Assembly: GCA_017941035.1 (NCBI GenBank)
Contig: JAGAXG010000018.1
Span: forward strand, 1 to 64,000
Direction: 5' to 3'
DNA length: 64,000 nucleotides
DNA from: a bacterium
GTDB lineage: Bacteria; Cyanobacteriota; Vampirovibrionia; Gastranaerophilales; Gastranaerophilaceae
Shown here: piece after piece, positions 52,352 to 62,773 of the stretch
How positions within the stretch are numbered: position 1 is the stretch's first letter
Layout of the letters: every line of letters begins with the position of its first letter
Notes under the pieces: generated by a model
Told to the model about the DNA's origin: nothing
Seen by the model: the letters and a program-made list of their open reading frames with translations, nothing else
Database searches by the model: none
Made by a program: the position numbers and the translations under genes

Positions 52352-53203
52352 TTATACTAATTCTTTTAAATAATTAGGAAGTGCGAAGCGTGCATAATGA
52401 TATTCTTTATTATACATTTTGCATTTTGGTATAATTTCTTTTGCTCGTTCTTCATTGTAGTATTCAAGAGGTTTGACATCATTTGAACAAAATGCCCAAG
52501 CCCAATATCCTCCAGGATACGTCGGCATATTTGAAGTATATGTTGAAACAATAGGAAATACTCTATGTAATTGTGCATACATTTTTTTAATTTCATTGTG
52601 ATTTGTTACAGGAGATTCGGATTGCGCTGCCATAATTCCACCTTTTTTGAGAGAATTTTTAATATTTGTATAAAATTCGTCTGTAAACAATCCCTCTCCA
52701 GGTCCCATCGGATCTGTTGAATCAATCAAGATTATGTCATATTCATCTTTTTTATCTTTGATAAATTCAATGGCATCTTCAACTTTAATTTCAACTTTTG
52801 GATTATTTAATTCACTTGCAACTGTTGGTAAGAATTTTTTTGATACCTCAATAACCATTCCGTCAATTTCACATAAAACAACTTTTTCAACAGTTTTATG
52901 TTTAAGAACTTCTCTTACTGTTCCTCCATCTCCACCACCAATGACAAGAACTGATTTTGGACAAGGATGCTGCATCATAGGAACATGAGCAATCATTTCG
53001 TGATAATGATATTCATCACCTTCTGTAACCATCATTAAATCATCAAGAGTTAAAACTCTTCCTAACATTGAATCTGATTCAAATACTTCTACTTTTTGAA
53101 AAGGTGATTGTTCAGAAAATAAAATATTTTTAGCCTTTATCACAAGTCCGAAACCTTCCGGAGTAATTTCGTGGTAATAACCATTTTCTATTCCGTTTTT
53201 CAT
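52352..53203 (-). CDS. speE: Spermidine synthase (polyamine aminopropyltransferase)
   Basis: 283 residues. SAM-dependent methyltransferase fold: VIGGGDGGTVREVLKHKTVE (about 86-105), the decarboxy-SAM/putrescine site with YHEMIAHVP (about 67-75), and LIDSTDPMGPGEGLFTDEFY (about 154-173) with the catalytic Asp. Makes spermidine from putrescine. Lies 14 bases from the HIT gene upstream, probably one transcript. Confidence 0.94.
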   Translation of the reverse strand: MKNGIENGYYHEITPEGFGLVIKAKNILFSEQSPFQKVEVFESDSMLGRVLTLDDLMMVTEGDEYHYHEMIAHVPMMQHPCPKSVLVIGGGDGGTVREVLKHKTVEKVVLCEIDGMVIEVSKKFLPTVASELNNPKVEIKVEDAIEFIKDKKDEYDIILIDSTDPMGPGEGLFTDEFYTNIKNSLKKGGIMAAQSESPVTNHNEIKKMYAQLHRVFPIVSTYTSNMPTYPGGYWAWAFCSNDVKPLEYYNEERAKEIIPKCKMYNKEYHYARFALPNYLKELV

Positions 53204-53217
53204 TTATTCTTCCTTTC

Positions 53218-53526
53218 TTATTTTCCTAAAATATGTATATGCAGGTGAAAAACTTCTTGTCCTGCTTCTTTTCCTGTATTTATTTGTACTCTATATGATT
53301 TTAAACCAATTTTTTTAGTTACATCTTTCACTGTTTGTAATAAATCTGCCATAAGATTTTTATCTTCAAGTTCGTTTAGTGATGAAACATGAATTTTTGG
53401 ACAAACAAGCATATGAATTGGAGCTTTTGGGTTTATATCTTTAAATACGATTGTTGTATCAGTTTCGTAAACAAAGTTAGTATTAAAATCTCCATTTATA
53501 ATTTTGCAAAAAATACAATCTTCCAT
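53218..53526 (-). CDS. HIT-family nucleotide hydrolase
   Basis: 102 residues: CIFCKIINGD at the start and HLHIHILGK at the very end, the His-triad motif of HINT-type purine nucleoside phosphoramidases. Cys pair at the N-terminus is typical of zinc-binding members. RBS AGGAGA. It is the middle gene of an apparent operon with the O-methyltransferase and speE. Confidence 0.92.
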   Translation of the reverse strand: MEDCIFCKIINGDFNTNFVYETDTTIVFKDINPKAPIHMLVCPKIHVSSLNELEDKNLMADLLQTVKDVTKKIGLKSYRVQINTGKEAGQEVFHLHIHILGK

Positions 53527-53535
53527 AATATTCTC

Positions 53536-54108
53536 CTATCTAATTTTTTTACCTAGTGAAAGACCTGCAGGTAATGGTAATACTACATTTTCATAATTCG
53601 GATTATTATCAATTGCCTCCAAAAAAGTTTGAACTTTCGGAGCATGTGAAATTACATTATCACAAGCAATATAACCTCCAACAATCAAATGCGGGTCAAT
53701 CAATCTGAAAAAATCCACGTATTGTCTTTTATTTGCATCAACAAAAGCAAAATCCACTTTGAAATCTTTCGGTAAATATTCTAAAACAGTTGCTCCGTCA
53801 CCTTGTTTAATTTCTATAATATCTAAAACTCCACATTTTTCAAAGTTTTCTTTAGCAAGAATTATTCTTTTGTCATAAAATTCTATAGTTGTAAGTTTTC
53901 CGCCTGTTTTCTTTAATGCTTTTCCAAGCCAAATTCCGGAGTAACCATTAGAGGTTCCGACTTCAATGATGTTCTTAATATTTGCATCAACAATTAAATT
54001 ATACATAAATTCTGCGGTAACTCTTGAAATATTCCAAAAATCACGCTGTGTTTTTTCTAAATCTTTTAAAATTTTTTGAGTAGTATCATCAAATGTTTCT
54101 ATTATCAT
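53536..54108 (-). CDS. Class I O-methyltransferase (caffeoyl-CoA/catechol OMT-like)
   Basis: 190 residues with IIEVGTSNGYSGIWLGKAL (about 40-58, SAM motif I), TTIEFYDKR (about 74-82), GDGATVLEYLP and FVDANKRQYVDFF (about 121-133). This family methylates hydroxyls in a metal-dependent way; the substrate is unknown. Only a weak RBS-like AGTAAGA is seen upstream. Confidence 0.85.
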   Translation of the reverse strand: MIIETFDDTTQKILKDLEKTQRDFWNISRVTAEFMYNLIVDANIKNIIEVGTSNGYSGIWLGKALKKTGGKLTTIEFYDKRIILAKENFEKCGVLDIIEIKQGDGATVLEYLPKDFKVDFAFVDANKRQYVDFFRLIDPHLIVGGYIACDNVISHAPKVQTFLEAIDNNPNYENVVLPLPAGLSLGKKIR

Positions 54109-54154
54109 TTTAATTTTTCTTACTATCTAAAGCTTTATCAATTATATTATATAT

Positions 54155-55570
54155 TTATTTAATAGTTTTTACTTTGTTAGTTATTACGATAGCACGGACA
54201 GGAACATCCAGCGGGCTTGTTTTTACTATGTCTTTTGTTTGTGTGTCAACAACCGAATACATTCCTGATTTAGCGTTTGTAATCATAATTAATTCGGAAT
54301 TATCAATCGGAGTTATTTTTGTAGCAAAAGATTCGGTGTTCAAAAATAACTTGTCAGTAATCATATCATCTGTAGTATCAAGAATTTCTACGATATTATC
54401 TTGCGCACCAAGAACATATAAATCATTATTGTATGCATATAAATCAACCGGTTTTTCACAGGTTTCAAGTTCTTTTACAAGTTCTAATGTTTCGTAATTT
54501 ACTATTGCAAGTCTGTTTTTTGTTCGGCTGATTACATAAATTTTACCGTTTAGATATGCAATTTCTGAAATATTAGGAAAAGTTCCGATATTTTTTAGCA
54601 AATAATTATTATCAAGTTCAATCGACCAAATATCATTTTTGTTTCTGTCGACATAGAAAATTTTTGTACCATCTTGGCTGAGGGTGAATTTATCGCATTT
54701 TCCATTAATTTTCAATTGACGTTTTAAGGTCATAGTTTCAAGGTTGAAAACATAAACACTTGAATTTGCACTTGATGTTATATAGGCAATTTTTTTATCT
54801 TTGTCCATTAAAATTTGTTCTGGTACGGTGTCAAACTGAACAGTTTTAATAACCTTTTCATCCATTAAAGAAATAATATCCATTGCTTTGTGGTCAAAAT
54901 AGGTTACTAAAAGAAATTTTCCATCATATCCTTTCATGTCATTTATAATAAATTTTTGTTCAAGAGCATATGCCGGAACTTTTGAATTTGAATAAACAAC
55001 TTGAATGTTTTTATTAATTCCGGGGGCTATGTAAAAAGATTTTTCGTTAAGCTCATTAACAGGGGAAGTTTTTTTTATACCTTTAGATTTTGCATTGTTA
55101 ATTCTCAAACCTGTATCTTGAGCGGTAGTTATATCCAAATCTCCGATAATTCCTTTTAAACTTTCAGGAATTACAAGACCTTTTGGGAGAAGAATATCCT
55201 GCGGTAAAAGAGCAGATAGTAATTCATCAGGTGGATTCGTCATATTTATTACGGTTTTTTTACCATTTGTATTTATAACTTTTAACAAAACAAATCGATT
55301 ATTTAAAATTACTAAATCAGGTTTTTGCTTAAGATTTTCATTTAAAGGATAAGTTGATTTAATACTGATTTTATCAACGGTATCAAGTTTTGATGGAAAA
55401 ACTGGCAGATACATTGTATTATCAGGTAAAATAATAGCTCCGTCAAATCTAAAATTTGTTTCAGGAAAAGTTTCATTTATAAAGTTTTGAACATCTTTTG
55501 GAATTTCTTGTGCTAAAACACTTCCGCTAAATATTAAACACATAAACAAAACCAGTAATAATTTTTTCAT
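54155..55570 (-). CDS. Secreted beta-propeller (YVTN-like) protein
   Basis: 471 residues with a signal peptide (MKKLLLVLFMCLIFSGSVLA, cleavage about residue 20). Residues about 200-465 show regular propeller blades such as IAYITSSANSSVYVFNLETM, IWSIELDNNYLL and DLYVLGAQDNIVEILDTTDD. The N-terminal ~180 residues are a separate domain of unknown fold. No catalytic motif. Its stop is one base from dnaJ's far end, on the same strand, with RBS AAGGAG. Confidence 0.8.
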   Translation of the reverse strand: MKKLLLVLFMCLIFSGSVLAQEIPKDVQNFINETFPETNFRFDGAIILPDNTMYLPVFPSKLDTVDKISIKSTYPLNENLKQKPDLVILNNRFVLLKVINTNGKKTVINMTNPPDELLSALLPQDILLPKGLVIPESLKGIIGDLDITTAQDTGLRINNAKSKGIKKTSPVNELNEKSFYIAPGINKNIQVVYSNSKVPAYALEQKFIINDMKGYDGKFLLVTYFDHKAMDIISLMDEKVIKTVQFDTVPEQILMDKDKKIAYITSSANSSVYVFNLETMTLKRQLKINGKCDKFTLSQDGTKIFYVDRNKNDIWSIELDNNYLLKNIGTFPNISEIAYLNGKIYVISRTKNRLAIVNYETLELVKELETCEKPVDLYAYNNDLYVLGAQDNIVEILDTTDDMITDKLFLNTESFATKITPIDNSELIMITNAKSGMYSVVDTQTKDIVKTSPLDVPVRAIVITNKVKTIK

Positions 55571-55571
55571 A

Positions 55572-56696
55572 CTACTTAAAAACTCCTTTAACCTTTGATA
55601 TCATGTTAGGTGCTTTCGCTTTTTTGCCTGTCTGTATTTCAAACAATTCAGAATAAAGTTGTTGCTCTTTATCGCTGAGTTTAGTTGGTATTTTTATTTT
55701 TAATATTACAACATGATCTCCTCTTTGTGAAGGTCTTGAAATTACAGGAACTCCTGCTCCTTTAATTTTTAGGATATTTTCGTGTTGAGTACCTGCGGGA
55801 ACTTGAATTTCTTTTTCCCCATCAAGAGTTTTAATTTTAATATTGTCTCCAATAACAGCTTGGGCGGGAGAAATTTCTAATTCTGTGAAAACGTTTATAC
55901 CGTCACGTTTAAAGTGTGGAGATTGTGCAACGTGAATAACTACAAACAAATCTCCGTTAGGACCGCCATTAATACCGCAGTCACCTTCTCCGGAAACTCT
56001 CATTTTTGATAAATTATCTACGCCTGCAGGAACTTTTATTTCAATTTTATGTTCTTTGTTAATATGTCCTTGTCCTTGACAAGTTTTACAAGGTTTTTCG
56101 ATTATTTGTCCTGCACCATGACAATGCGGGCAAGTAGTTATTTGTTGAAAACTTCCCAAAGGTGTACGTGTAACTGTTCGAACTTGACCTGAACCTTTGC
56201 ATTGAGGACAAGTTTTCTTACTTGAACCTTTTTCTGCTCCTGAACCATTACAATCAGGACATGTTTCAAGGTGTTGAAATTTAATTTCTTTCTCAACACC
56301 GAAAATGGCTTCTTCAAACTTAATTTTTATATCATAACGTAGGTCATCTCCTCTTTGGGGAGCATTAGGATCTGTGTGACCTCCAAAACCAAAACCCATT
56401 CCTCCAAAGAAGCTTTCAAATATGTCATTTAAGTCTCCAAAACCTCCTGCAAATGGTCCGCCGGTATCAAAACCTGCATTTTTTAAACCATCTTCTCCAT
56501 AGCGGTCATATGTTGCACGCTTGTTATCATCAGAAAGTGTTTCATAAGCTTTTCCGAGTTCTTTAAATTTTTCTTCTGCATCCGGAGCTTTATTTACATC
56601 GGGGTGTAATTCTCTTGCTTTTCTGCGAAAAGCTGATTTTATATCATCTTTTGAGGCATTTTTTGATACCCCTAGTATTTCATAATAATCTGTCAT
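55572..56696 (-). CDS. dnaJ: Chaperone DnaJ
   Basis: 374 residues. J-domain with HPD ([11 protein letters not shown], about 28-38), Gly/Phe-rich linker (about 75-112), four CxxCxGxG zinc motifs (about 142-216), and C-terminal substrate-binding domains. Co-chaperone of DnaK. grpE lies upstream on the same strand with a 73-base gap; dnaK itself is not in this neighbourhood. Confidence 0.96.
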   Translation of the reverse strand: MTDYYEILGVSKNASKDDIKSAFRRKARELHPDVNKAPDAEEKFKELGKAYETLSDDNKRATYDRYGEDGLKNAGFDTGGPFAGGFGDLNDIFESFFGGMGFGFGGHTDPNAPQRGDDLRYDIKIKFEEAIFGVEKEIKFQHLETCPDCNGSGAEKGSSKKTCPQCKGSGQVRTVTRTPLGSFQQITTCPHCHGAGQIIEKPCKTCQGQGHINKEHKIEIKVPAGVDNLSKMRVSGEGDCGINGGPNGDLFVVIHVAQSPHFKRDGINVFTELEISPAQAVIGDNIKIKTLDGEKEIQVPAGTQHENILKIKGAGVPVISRPSQRGDHVVILKIKIPTKLSDKEQQLYSELFEIQTGKKAKAPNMISKVKGVFK

Positions 56697-56769
56697 TTTT
56701 CTCTTTTCTTTACCATTTTAAAAAATGGTTTATTCTTTTATATCCCTGCTACTAATCTTTATACTATAA

Positions 56770-57300
56770 TTATTGTGCTGAGGCAACATTTACCATAGTA
56801 GGTCTTAATACTTTGTCACCCATTTTATATCCCTTACGCAATTCAGCAATTACCGTATGTTCAGGGTGTTCATTTGTAGGAGTTTGCATAACTGCTTCAT
56901 GAAAATTTGGGTCAAATTCTTCTCCAACAGCTTTAATTTCTTCCAACCCAAGTTTCGTTAAAGTTTCATAAACTTGCTTTTGAATAAGATCAAAACTTTC
57001 TTTTATCTTTTCAGGATCATTTACATTTTCTAATGCTTTTTGTCCTCTTTCGAAATTGTCTAAAACTTCTATCATTTTTGTAAGAGCTGTTTCTGTACCG
57101 TAATTTATAAGATTTTCACGTTCTTGAGATTGACGTTTTCTGTAATTGTCAAAATCTGCTGCCAAACGGATATATTGTTGATTTAATTCCTCGTATTTTG
57201 TTTGAAAATCTGATTTTTCTTCTGTTTCTTCAGTCTGGGTATTTTCTTCTTCTGCAACGAGGTCTTCGTTTTTGAACGGGTTTGAAGTATTTTCGCTCAT
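56770..57300 (-). CDS. grpE: Nucleotide exchange factor GrpE
   Basis: 176 residues. Acidic N-terminus, long coiled coil (about 35-80) with LAADFDNYRKRQSQERE, then the beta domain with EEFDPNFHEAVMQ and GYKMGDKVLRPTMVNVA. Releases ADP from DnaK. RBS AAGGAGG. Confidence 0.95.
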   Translation of the reverse strand: MSENTSNPFKNEDLVAEEENTQTEETEEKSDFQTKYEELNQQYIRLAADFDNYRKRQSQERENLINYGTETALTKMIEVLDNFERGQKALENVNDPEKIKESFDLIQKQVYETLTKLGLEEIKAVGEEFDPNFHEAVMQTPTNEHPEHTVIAELRKGYKMGDKVLRPTMVNVASAQ

Positions 57301-57459
57301 AATTTCCTCCTTATACTTTTTATTATAATTTATGAAATATGATAAACAAGGAAAATTTATTATTTTTTAATAATCTTTTTTAATTTATATTGTGAAAAAT
57401 AAGAACACAGTTTATAATAAGAATACAGAGGATTTAACGTAATAAAAGGAAACAGAATA

Positions 57460-58325
57460 ATACTAAAACGTAGTCACAGAGCCAATTTCGGTGGGGGAAT
57501 GGAGGCTTTTTAGTTAATCTCCTTGACAAAAAGAAGAATGCCTTTACCTTAGCTGAAACATTAATCGCATTAGGCGTAATCGGGATAGTAGCGGCATTAA
57601 CTTTGCCATTATTATTAACAACAATTAACGATAAGATAAAGAGTCATCAAATAGAAGTATTTAATCGTAAATTTGCAAAAGGAACGGATTTATTAAATAT
57701 AGAGAATGGCATTGGCCCATATTACAAATCTAGCACTCCGAGTTATGAATTTGTTCAAGCATTATCTAAACATTTAAAGATAGTAACAATTTGTCATTCA
57801 GGAGAAGATATGAAAAACTGTTTTCCTGAAAAAGTTACAACATTTGATTTAGGAAGTGGAGTAAAATTATGCGATGTTGTACCTTTTAATGGCACTCCTA
57901 AATTAGGAAAAGATAATTGTTTATTTAAAATTACAAGTGGCAGTAACTCCGGAAAATGTCTTGTACCTCCGACAACTACAGTTGGACGAGTTTCACAAAG
58001 TAGTGCAATAACAGCTTGTGGCGGAAGTGATAATTTGCCTAGTGAGGCAGATTTGAAATTGCTTGCAGAATCAATTTATGCAGACAGAGGGCGTGCAACT
58101 ACTTATAAGAGTGGTTTTACTTTTTACAGTAACCCTTTTAAAAAAGATGAGTTTAAAAATGTAGCAGAATCATTAGGTCTTCAACTTTTAGGATTATCTT
58201 ACAATGACCCATATTTTATTATTTGGAGCTCTACAAATTGTTATTTTTGGGATTTTTATCCAGATTATCAAGGAAAGGAGAAATATTGTAGTGCAACAGC
58301 ATATGTTCTATGTACTGGAGATTAG
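57460..58325 (+). pseudogene. Broken paralogue of the 47141-48301 prepilin gene
   Basis: The promoter (TTGTGA at 57390, TATAAT at 57413), RBS and first codons match those of 47141-48301. However, the ATG has become ATA (57460-57462) and about 11 extra bases near 57486-57505 shift the frame into a TAG at 57511-57513. The body (FTLAETLIALGVIGIVAALT from about 57543) is then in another frame with no ATG, GTG or TTG before 57603, which is beyond the signal. The rest is intact to 58325 and ends in the same lectin-like domain (IIWSSTNCYF). It is probably a pseudogene; a sequencing or assembly error in the 57486-57505 stretch is the alternative. Confidence 0.75.
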
Positions 58326-58466
58326 ACTAACTTAATATTTATAAGAAACTAGAATTATTTAAGGTAAATGCATTATGTTTGTATTTACCTTAAATTTTTA
58401 AATTGTCAAAACTTTTGTTTGTAGTACCATATTATTGTGTGTTACAAAAAGAAAGGATATATTATT

Positions 58467-60149
58467 ATGACAAAACTTTCACCGTTACAAATTGAAAGGC
58501 TTAAATATGAACCAAAACTTCCTCAAAGTCTTCAACATGGAATCAATTCTTTAGAAATGATTGAAGGTGCTCCAACGGAATCTGTTGGAGATCAGGAAGA
58601 TATTAAAAATTTATTCCCAAATACTTACGGAAAACCATATGTTACATTTAACGTTTCATCTTCTTCAAAATCTTCAGAGGCTGTTAATGTTGGTGTAATT
58701 CTTTCAGGTGGTCAAGCTCCTGGTGGTCATAATGTTATTGCAGGTTTATATGATGCATTAAAATCTGCAAATCAAAATAGCAAATTATACGGATTTTTAG
58801 GAGGTCCAAGTGGTATAATTGATGGTAAATATGTTGAATTTGATGATGAATTTATCAATGCCTATCGCAATACAGGCGGATTTGACATTATAGGTTCAGG
58901 TCGTACGAAACTTGAAACGGAAGAACAATTCCAAAAATCATTGGCTGTTTGTAAAAAATTAAACATTTCTGCTGTTGTAATTATAGGTGGTGATGATTCA
59001 AATACAAATGCTGCTATGCTTGCTGAATGGTTTATAAAAAATGATGCAGGTATTCAAGTTATCGGGTGCCCGAAAACAATTGACGGCGATTTAAAAAATG
59101 AACAAATTGAAATATCTTTTGGTTTTGATACTGCTACTAAAACATATGCAGAACTAATTGGAAATATTGAACGTGATGCAAATTCTGCTAAAAAATATTG
59201 GCATTTTATTAAAATTATGGGAAGAAGTGCTTCTCATGTTGCGTTGGAAGCATCATTACAAACTCAGCCAAATATAACTTTAATTTCTGAAGAAGTTCAA
59301 CAAAAGAAAATGTCTTTAGCTTCTATAATTGATTACATGGCTGATATTATTGTAAAACGTGCAAATGCTGGTAAAAATTTTGGTATAGCCGTAATTCCTG
59401 AAGGATTGATTGAATTTATTCCTGAAATGGGTTCTATGATTGCAAATTTAAATGATATTATGCCTTCATTGGAAAATGATTCTGCTTTTGTTAATGCAAC
59501 TACTATTCGTGAGAAATTTGATATTGTTGAAAATAGACTTGATAGTGCAAATGCTTCTGTATATTCATCTTTACCAACTTTGATTAAAGAACAATTACTT
59601 GCTGATCGTGACCCGCACGGAAATGTTCAGGTTTCTAAAATTGAAACTGAAAAACTTTTAATTGAAATGCTTGCAAATAAACTTGATGATTTGAAGTTGC
59701 AAGGTGATTTTATAGGAAAATTCTCTGCTCAATCTCATTTCTTTGGTTATGAAGGCCGTTGCGCATTTCCATCAAATTTTGATGCAGATTATTGCTATTC
59801 TTTGGGTTATAACGCTTTTGCTCTAATTTCAAACGGTTTGTCCGGTTATTTATCATCTATAAAAAACCTTACCAAACCTGCTTCGGAATGGGTTGCAGGC
59901 GGAGTTCCTCTTACGATGATGATGAATATGGAAAGACGCAACAATAAAATGAAACCTGTTATTAAAAAAGCTCTTGTAGAACTTGACGGTCCTGTTTTTA
60001 AGAAACTTGCTGATAATCGTGAAGATTGGGCTCTTAATGACAGATACTTATTCCCTGGTGCAATTCAGTATTTCGGACCAAGTTCTGTTTGCGATATTAC
60101 AACTGTAACTTTACAGTTAGAACAAGAAAGAGAATTGGCTTCTGTATAG
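58467..60149 (+). CDS. pfp: Pyrophosphate-dependent 6-phosphofructokinase (long, plant-type)
   Basis: 560 residues from ATG 58467, with AAAGGA upstream; an upstream in-frame GTG at 58437 lacks an [21 protein letters not shown] (about 75-92), [13 protein letters not shown] (about 173-185, with the Asp that selects PPi over ATP) and [12 protein letters not shown] (about 202-213). Reversible glycolytic step using PPi in place of ATP. The length matches the ~550-residue PFP class of plants and spirochaetes. Confidence 0.93.
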   Translation: MTKLSPLQIERLKYEPKLPQSLQHGINSLEMIEGAPTESVGDQEDIKNLFPNTYGKPYVTFNVSSSSKSSEAVNVGVILSGGQAPGGHNVIAGLYDALKSANQNSKLYGFLGGPSGIIDGKYVEFDDEFINAYRNTGGFDIIGSGRTKLETEEQFQKSLAVCKKLNISAVVIIGGDDSNTNAAMLAEWFIKNDAGIQVIGCPKTIDGDLKNEQIEISFGFDTATKTYAELIGNIERDANSAKKYWHFIKIMGRSASHVALEASLQTQPNITLISEEVQQKKMSLASIIDYMADIIVKRANAGKNFGIAVIPEGLIEFIPEMGSMIANLNDIMPSLENDSAFVNATTIREKFDIVENRLDSANASVYSSLPTLIKEQLLADRDPHGNVQVSKIETEKLLIEMLANKLDDLKLQGDFIGKFSAQSHFFGYEGRCAFPSNFDADYCYSLGYNAFALISNGLSGYLSSIKNLTKPASEWVAGGVPLTMMMNMERRNNKMKPVIKKALVELDGPVFKKLADNREDWALNDRYLFPGAIQYFGPSSVCDITTVTLQLEQERELASV

Positions 60150-60170
60150 TTGAATACATCATTTAATTTT

Positions 60171-60201
60171 AAAAGACCGCTTTATCTAAAAGCGGTCTTT
60201 T
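60171..60201 (+). terminator. Intrinsic terminator of pfp
   Basis: AAAAGACCGCTTT (60171-60183) pairs with AAAGCGGTCTTTT (60189-60201). Confidence 0.9.
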
Positions 60202-60279
60202 AATATTTTGTAATATATTTCATTTCTATATTTTGAAAAATAATATTAAATAATTTTGATAAAAATTTTATTTATTTTT

Positions 60280-60307
60280 TATTTTTTTTGTAAAAAAGTG
60301 CCGATAT
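60280..60307 (+). promoter_or_regulatory. Possible sigma-28-like -10 upstream of the Ycf45-like gene
   Basis: GTAAAAAAGTGCCGATATT (60290-60308) matches the -10 area of the promoter at 40947-40974 almost exactly (GTAAAAGTGCCGATATT), but the -35 position holds only T-rich sequence. The rest of 60202-60478 contains no gene. Confidence 0.4.
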
Positions 60308-60429
60308 TACACTATTTGAACACTATTCTAAATGTAAAGTTTTGTTAAAAATTTAAATATTAGAATAAAGAAATTATTCAAAAAAGTCGTAACATGAGAT
60401 ATAATATATATAAGAGATATACTACAATT

Positions 60430-60457
60430 TTTACATAACATAAAAATTTGGTATAAT
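60430..60457 (+). promoter_or_regulatory. Housekeeping promoter of the Ycf45-like gene
   Basis: TTTACA (60430-60435), 16-nt spacer, TATAAT (60452-60457) with an extended-10 TG. The start is about 15 bases before the ATG at 60479. Confidence 0.7.
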
Positions 60458-60478
60458 TCTTGCAGAAAGGTGGCAAAT

Positions 60479-62098
60479 ATGAGCAACCTGCAATTTCAAA
60501 ACGATATAGAAAAACTGGTGGAAATTTTACCGCAAAGAATCAGACAATGTCTGACTTTTGAAAAACTAGACGATGCGATTGAAATCGTTCTCGATCTTGG
60601 CAGAGTTCCGGAAATTCGCCATTCAGATGGTAAGATTGAATATCTTGAATGTAATAGTGTAGGGATACAGGATTTAGAATTTATAACAGAAAGAATTCCT
60701 GAATTTACATCTGACAATCGTTCAGGAATTGCGGGGACTTTACATCGTATAAGTGCAATAAGAAATCGTCAAAATAAGATTGTTGGTTTGACTTGCCGTA
60801 TTGGACGTGTTGTAACCGGTACAATTTCTTGTATAAAAGATATATGTTTACAAAATAAAAGTATATTATTCTTAGGCCGGCCAGGGGTTGGTAAAACGAC
60901 AAAACTTCGTGAAATATCAAGACTTGTCGCTGATGAACTTGCAAAACGTGTAGTTATTGTTGATACTTCAAATGAAATTGCAGGAGATGGTGATATCCCG
61001 CACCCTGCAGTGGGACATGCACGCAGGATGCAGGTTCGTCAGCCTGAATTTCAAAAGGATGTTATGATTGAAGCTGTTGAAAATCATACTCCGGAAGTCA
61101 TAATTGTTGATGAAATTGGTACTGAAGAAGAAGCTCAGGCTGCCCGTACAATTGCAGAACGCGGTGTTATGCTTATAGCTACTGCACATGGTAATACATT
61201 GGAAAATCTTATAAAAAACCCTACTTTATCTGATTTGGTTGGTGGTATTCAATCTGTAACTTTGGGTGATGATGAAGCAAAGCGTCGTTCTTCGCAAAAA
61301 ACAGTTCTTGAACGTGAAAAACAGCCTACATTTGATATTGTAATAGAAATTTTGGATAGAAATACCTTAGCTGTTTATAAAGATACCGCAGAAGCTGTAG
61401 ATTATATTTTGAGAGGATGGCCGATACGTCCTGAAATCAGAAAAGTTGATAAAACTTATGAATTTACAGCTCCTGCATTGGTTTCTGCCTCTCAAAGAGT
61501 TCCTAATGTAATTGATAAAATTAATAAACTTGATGAAACAATAGAACATCCTGAGAGTTTAAAATTTAGTTTTTCGAGACAAAAGTATGTAGAAGAGGTG
61601 AAAAAATTCAAAAAAATCTATCTTTATGCAGTTTCAAGAAGTATTGCTGAAAAAGTAATTGAAAGATTAGATTTGAATGCAGAAATTACTCGCAGTATTG
61701 ATGATGCAGATATTGTAATTGCTCATAAAAACTTTGTAAAAGGCGGTGCAAAAGTTCTTTCAACTGCTGAACATGACAGATTGCAAATATTTTATGTAAA
61801 AACAAATTCTATGGCTCAAATTCAAAAAGTTATAAAACAAGCATTAGATATTGCTGAAGTAAAAGACACTCCAAATTTTTATGATGTGACAGAAAAAGCA
61901 TTGGATGAAGCAAAAGCTGCTATTGATAAAGTTCTTGCAGGAACAGTTAACAATGTTGAACTTTCTCCTCAAAATCAACAAATACGAAAGCTTCAACACG
62001 AACTTGTTGAACAGCATAATCTTGAAAGTACCTCTGTTGGCGAAGGAGAAGAAAGACATCTTCGTATAGTTGGCGGAACTGATTTTAAAGAAGGATAA
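60479..62098 (+). CDS. Ycf45-like AAA ATPase with R3H-type C-terminal region
   Basis: 539 residues from ATG 60479 (AGAAAGGTGG upstream). A SpoIIIAA-like ATPase core carries GRPGVGKT (133-140), VIVDTSNEIAGDGD (about 160-173), Walker-B-like VIIVDEIGTEEE and ATAHGN (about 237-242). The C-terminal ~180 residues include KKIYLYAVSRSIAEKVIERL and an R3H-like ending. Proteins of this architecture are typical of cyanobacteria and plastids (Ycf45), which supports the proposed Melainabacteria origin. Function is unknown; a nucleic-acid-binding ATPase is likely. Confidence 0.87.
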   Translation: MSNLQFQNDIEKLVEILPQRIRQCLTFEKLDDAIEIVLDLGRVPEIRHSDGKIEYLECNSVGIQDLEFITERIPEFTSDNRSGIAGTLHRISAIRNRQNKIVGLTCRIGRVVTGTISCIKDICLQNKSILFLGRPGVGKTTKLREISRLVADELAKRVVIVDTSNEIAGDGDIPHPAVGHARRMQVRQPEFQKDVMIEAVENHTPEVIIVDEIGTEEEAQAARTIAERGVMLIATAHGNTLENLIKNPTLSDLVGGIQSVTLGDDEAKRRSSQKTVLEREKQPTFDIVIEILDRNTLAVYKDTAEAVDYILRGWPIRPEIRKVDKTYEFTAPALVSASQRVPNVIDKINKLDETIEHPESLKFSFSRQKYVEEVKKFKKIYLYAVSRSIAEKVIERLDLNAEITRSIDDADIVIAHKNFVKGGAKVLSTAEHDRLQIFYVKTNSMAQIQKVIKQALDIAEVKDTPNFYDVTEKALDEAKAAIDKVLAGTVNNVELSPQNQQIRKLQHELVEQHNLESTSVGEGEERHLRIVGGTDFKEG

Positions 62099-62120
62099 TA
62101 TAAATTCTTATAATGCAAGC

Positions 62121-62149
62121 TTGAAAACTAAATCAAAAAGTTGTATAAT
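62121..62149 (+). promoter_or_regulatory. Promoter of the prepilin tandem
   Basis: TTGAAA (62121-62126), 17-nt spacer, TATAAT (62144-62149), about 32 bases before ATG 62181. Confidence 0.75.
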
Positions 62150-62180
62150 TTACATATACAACTTTTTAGGAATTTTGGTT

Positions 62181-62762
62181 ATGAAAAAAGCTTTTACAAC
62201 TGCGGAACTTCTTATTGCAATGACAATTATCGGTGTTGTTGCAGCATTGGTTATGCCTGGATTTATGCAAGATTATTCAAGAAAAATTTATGTTACACAT
62301 ATTAAAAAAGTATATGGTTTAATTTTGTCAGGAGTTGAACAAGCTTGTGCTGATGGTGGTGTATCTAATTTTAAAATGACAAAATATAGTAAATCAGGAA
62401 ATGAAGAAGAATTTTTAACAAAATATCTTAAAATAAAAGACACATCTAACATTTTTGCCGACAGTTATAAATCAATATCAGGAGAATCTTTGGAACTTTC
62501 TTTAACGGGAACTTCTGTAAAATTAGCCGGTTCTGAATCTGTTAATATGTCATGTGATGTAAACTCTATTTGTAAATTTACTGTTGATGTAAATGGAACA
62601 GAAAAACCAAATATTGGTGGTAGAGATTTATATACTTTTACTGTTAATCCGACAGAAAATATTATTGAAGATGCTGATGACGCTGACAATTGTGCTACAA
62701 ATGCGAATGGCTCAGGTTGTTTGCAAAAATTGATTGATAAAGATTGGACAATGGATTATTAA
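62181..62762 (+). CDS. Prepilin-type protein 1 of a tandem set
   Basis: 193 residues from ATG 62181, where the pilin-type leader begins (MKKA followed by FTTAELLIAMTIIGVVAALV, Glu at +5). An ATG at 62070 lies inside the previous gene and upstream of the promoter. The mature part is a pseudopilin-like globular domain with Cys pairs; near the end are VDVNGTEKPNIGGRDLY and a final DKDWTMDY. It would be processed by prepilin peptidase and assembled into or carried by a type II/IV-pilus-like machine. Confidence 0.85.
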   Translation: MKKAFTTAELLIAMTIIGVVAALVMPGFMQDYSRKIYVTHIKKVYGLILSGVEQACADGGVSNFKMTKYSKSGNEEEFLTKYLKIKDTSNIFADSYKSISGESLELSLTGTSVKLAGSESVNMSCDVNSICKFTVDVNGTEKPNIGGRDLYTFTVNPTENIIEDADDADNCATNANGSGCLQKLIDKDWTMDY

Positions 62763-62773
62763 TGAGGCAAATT

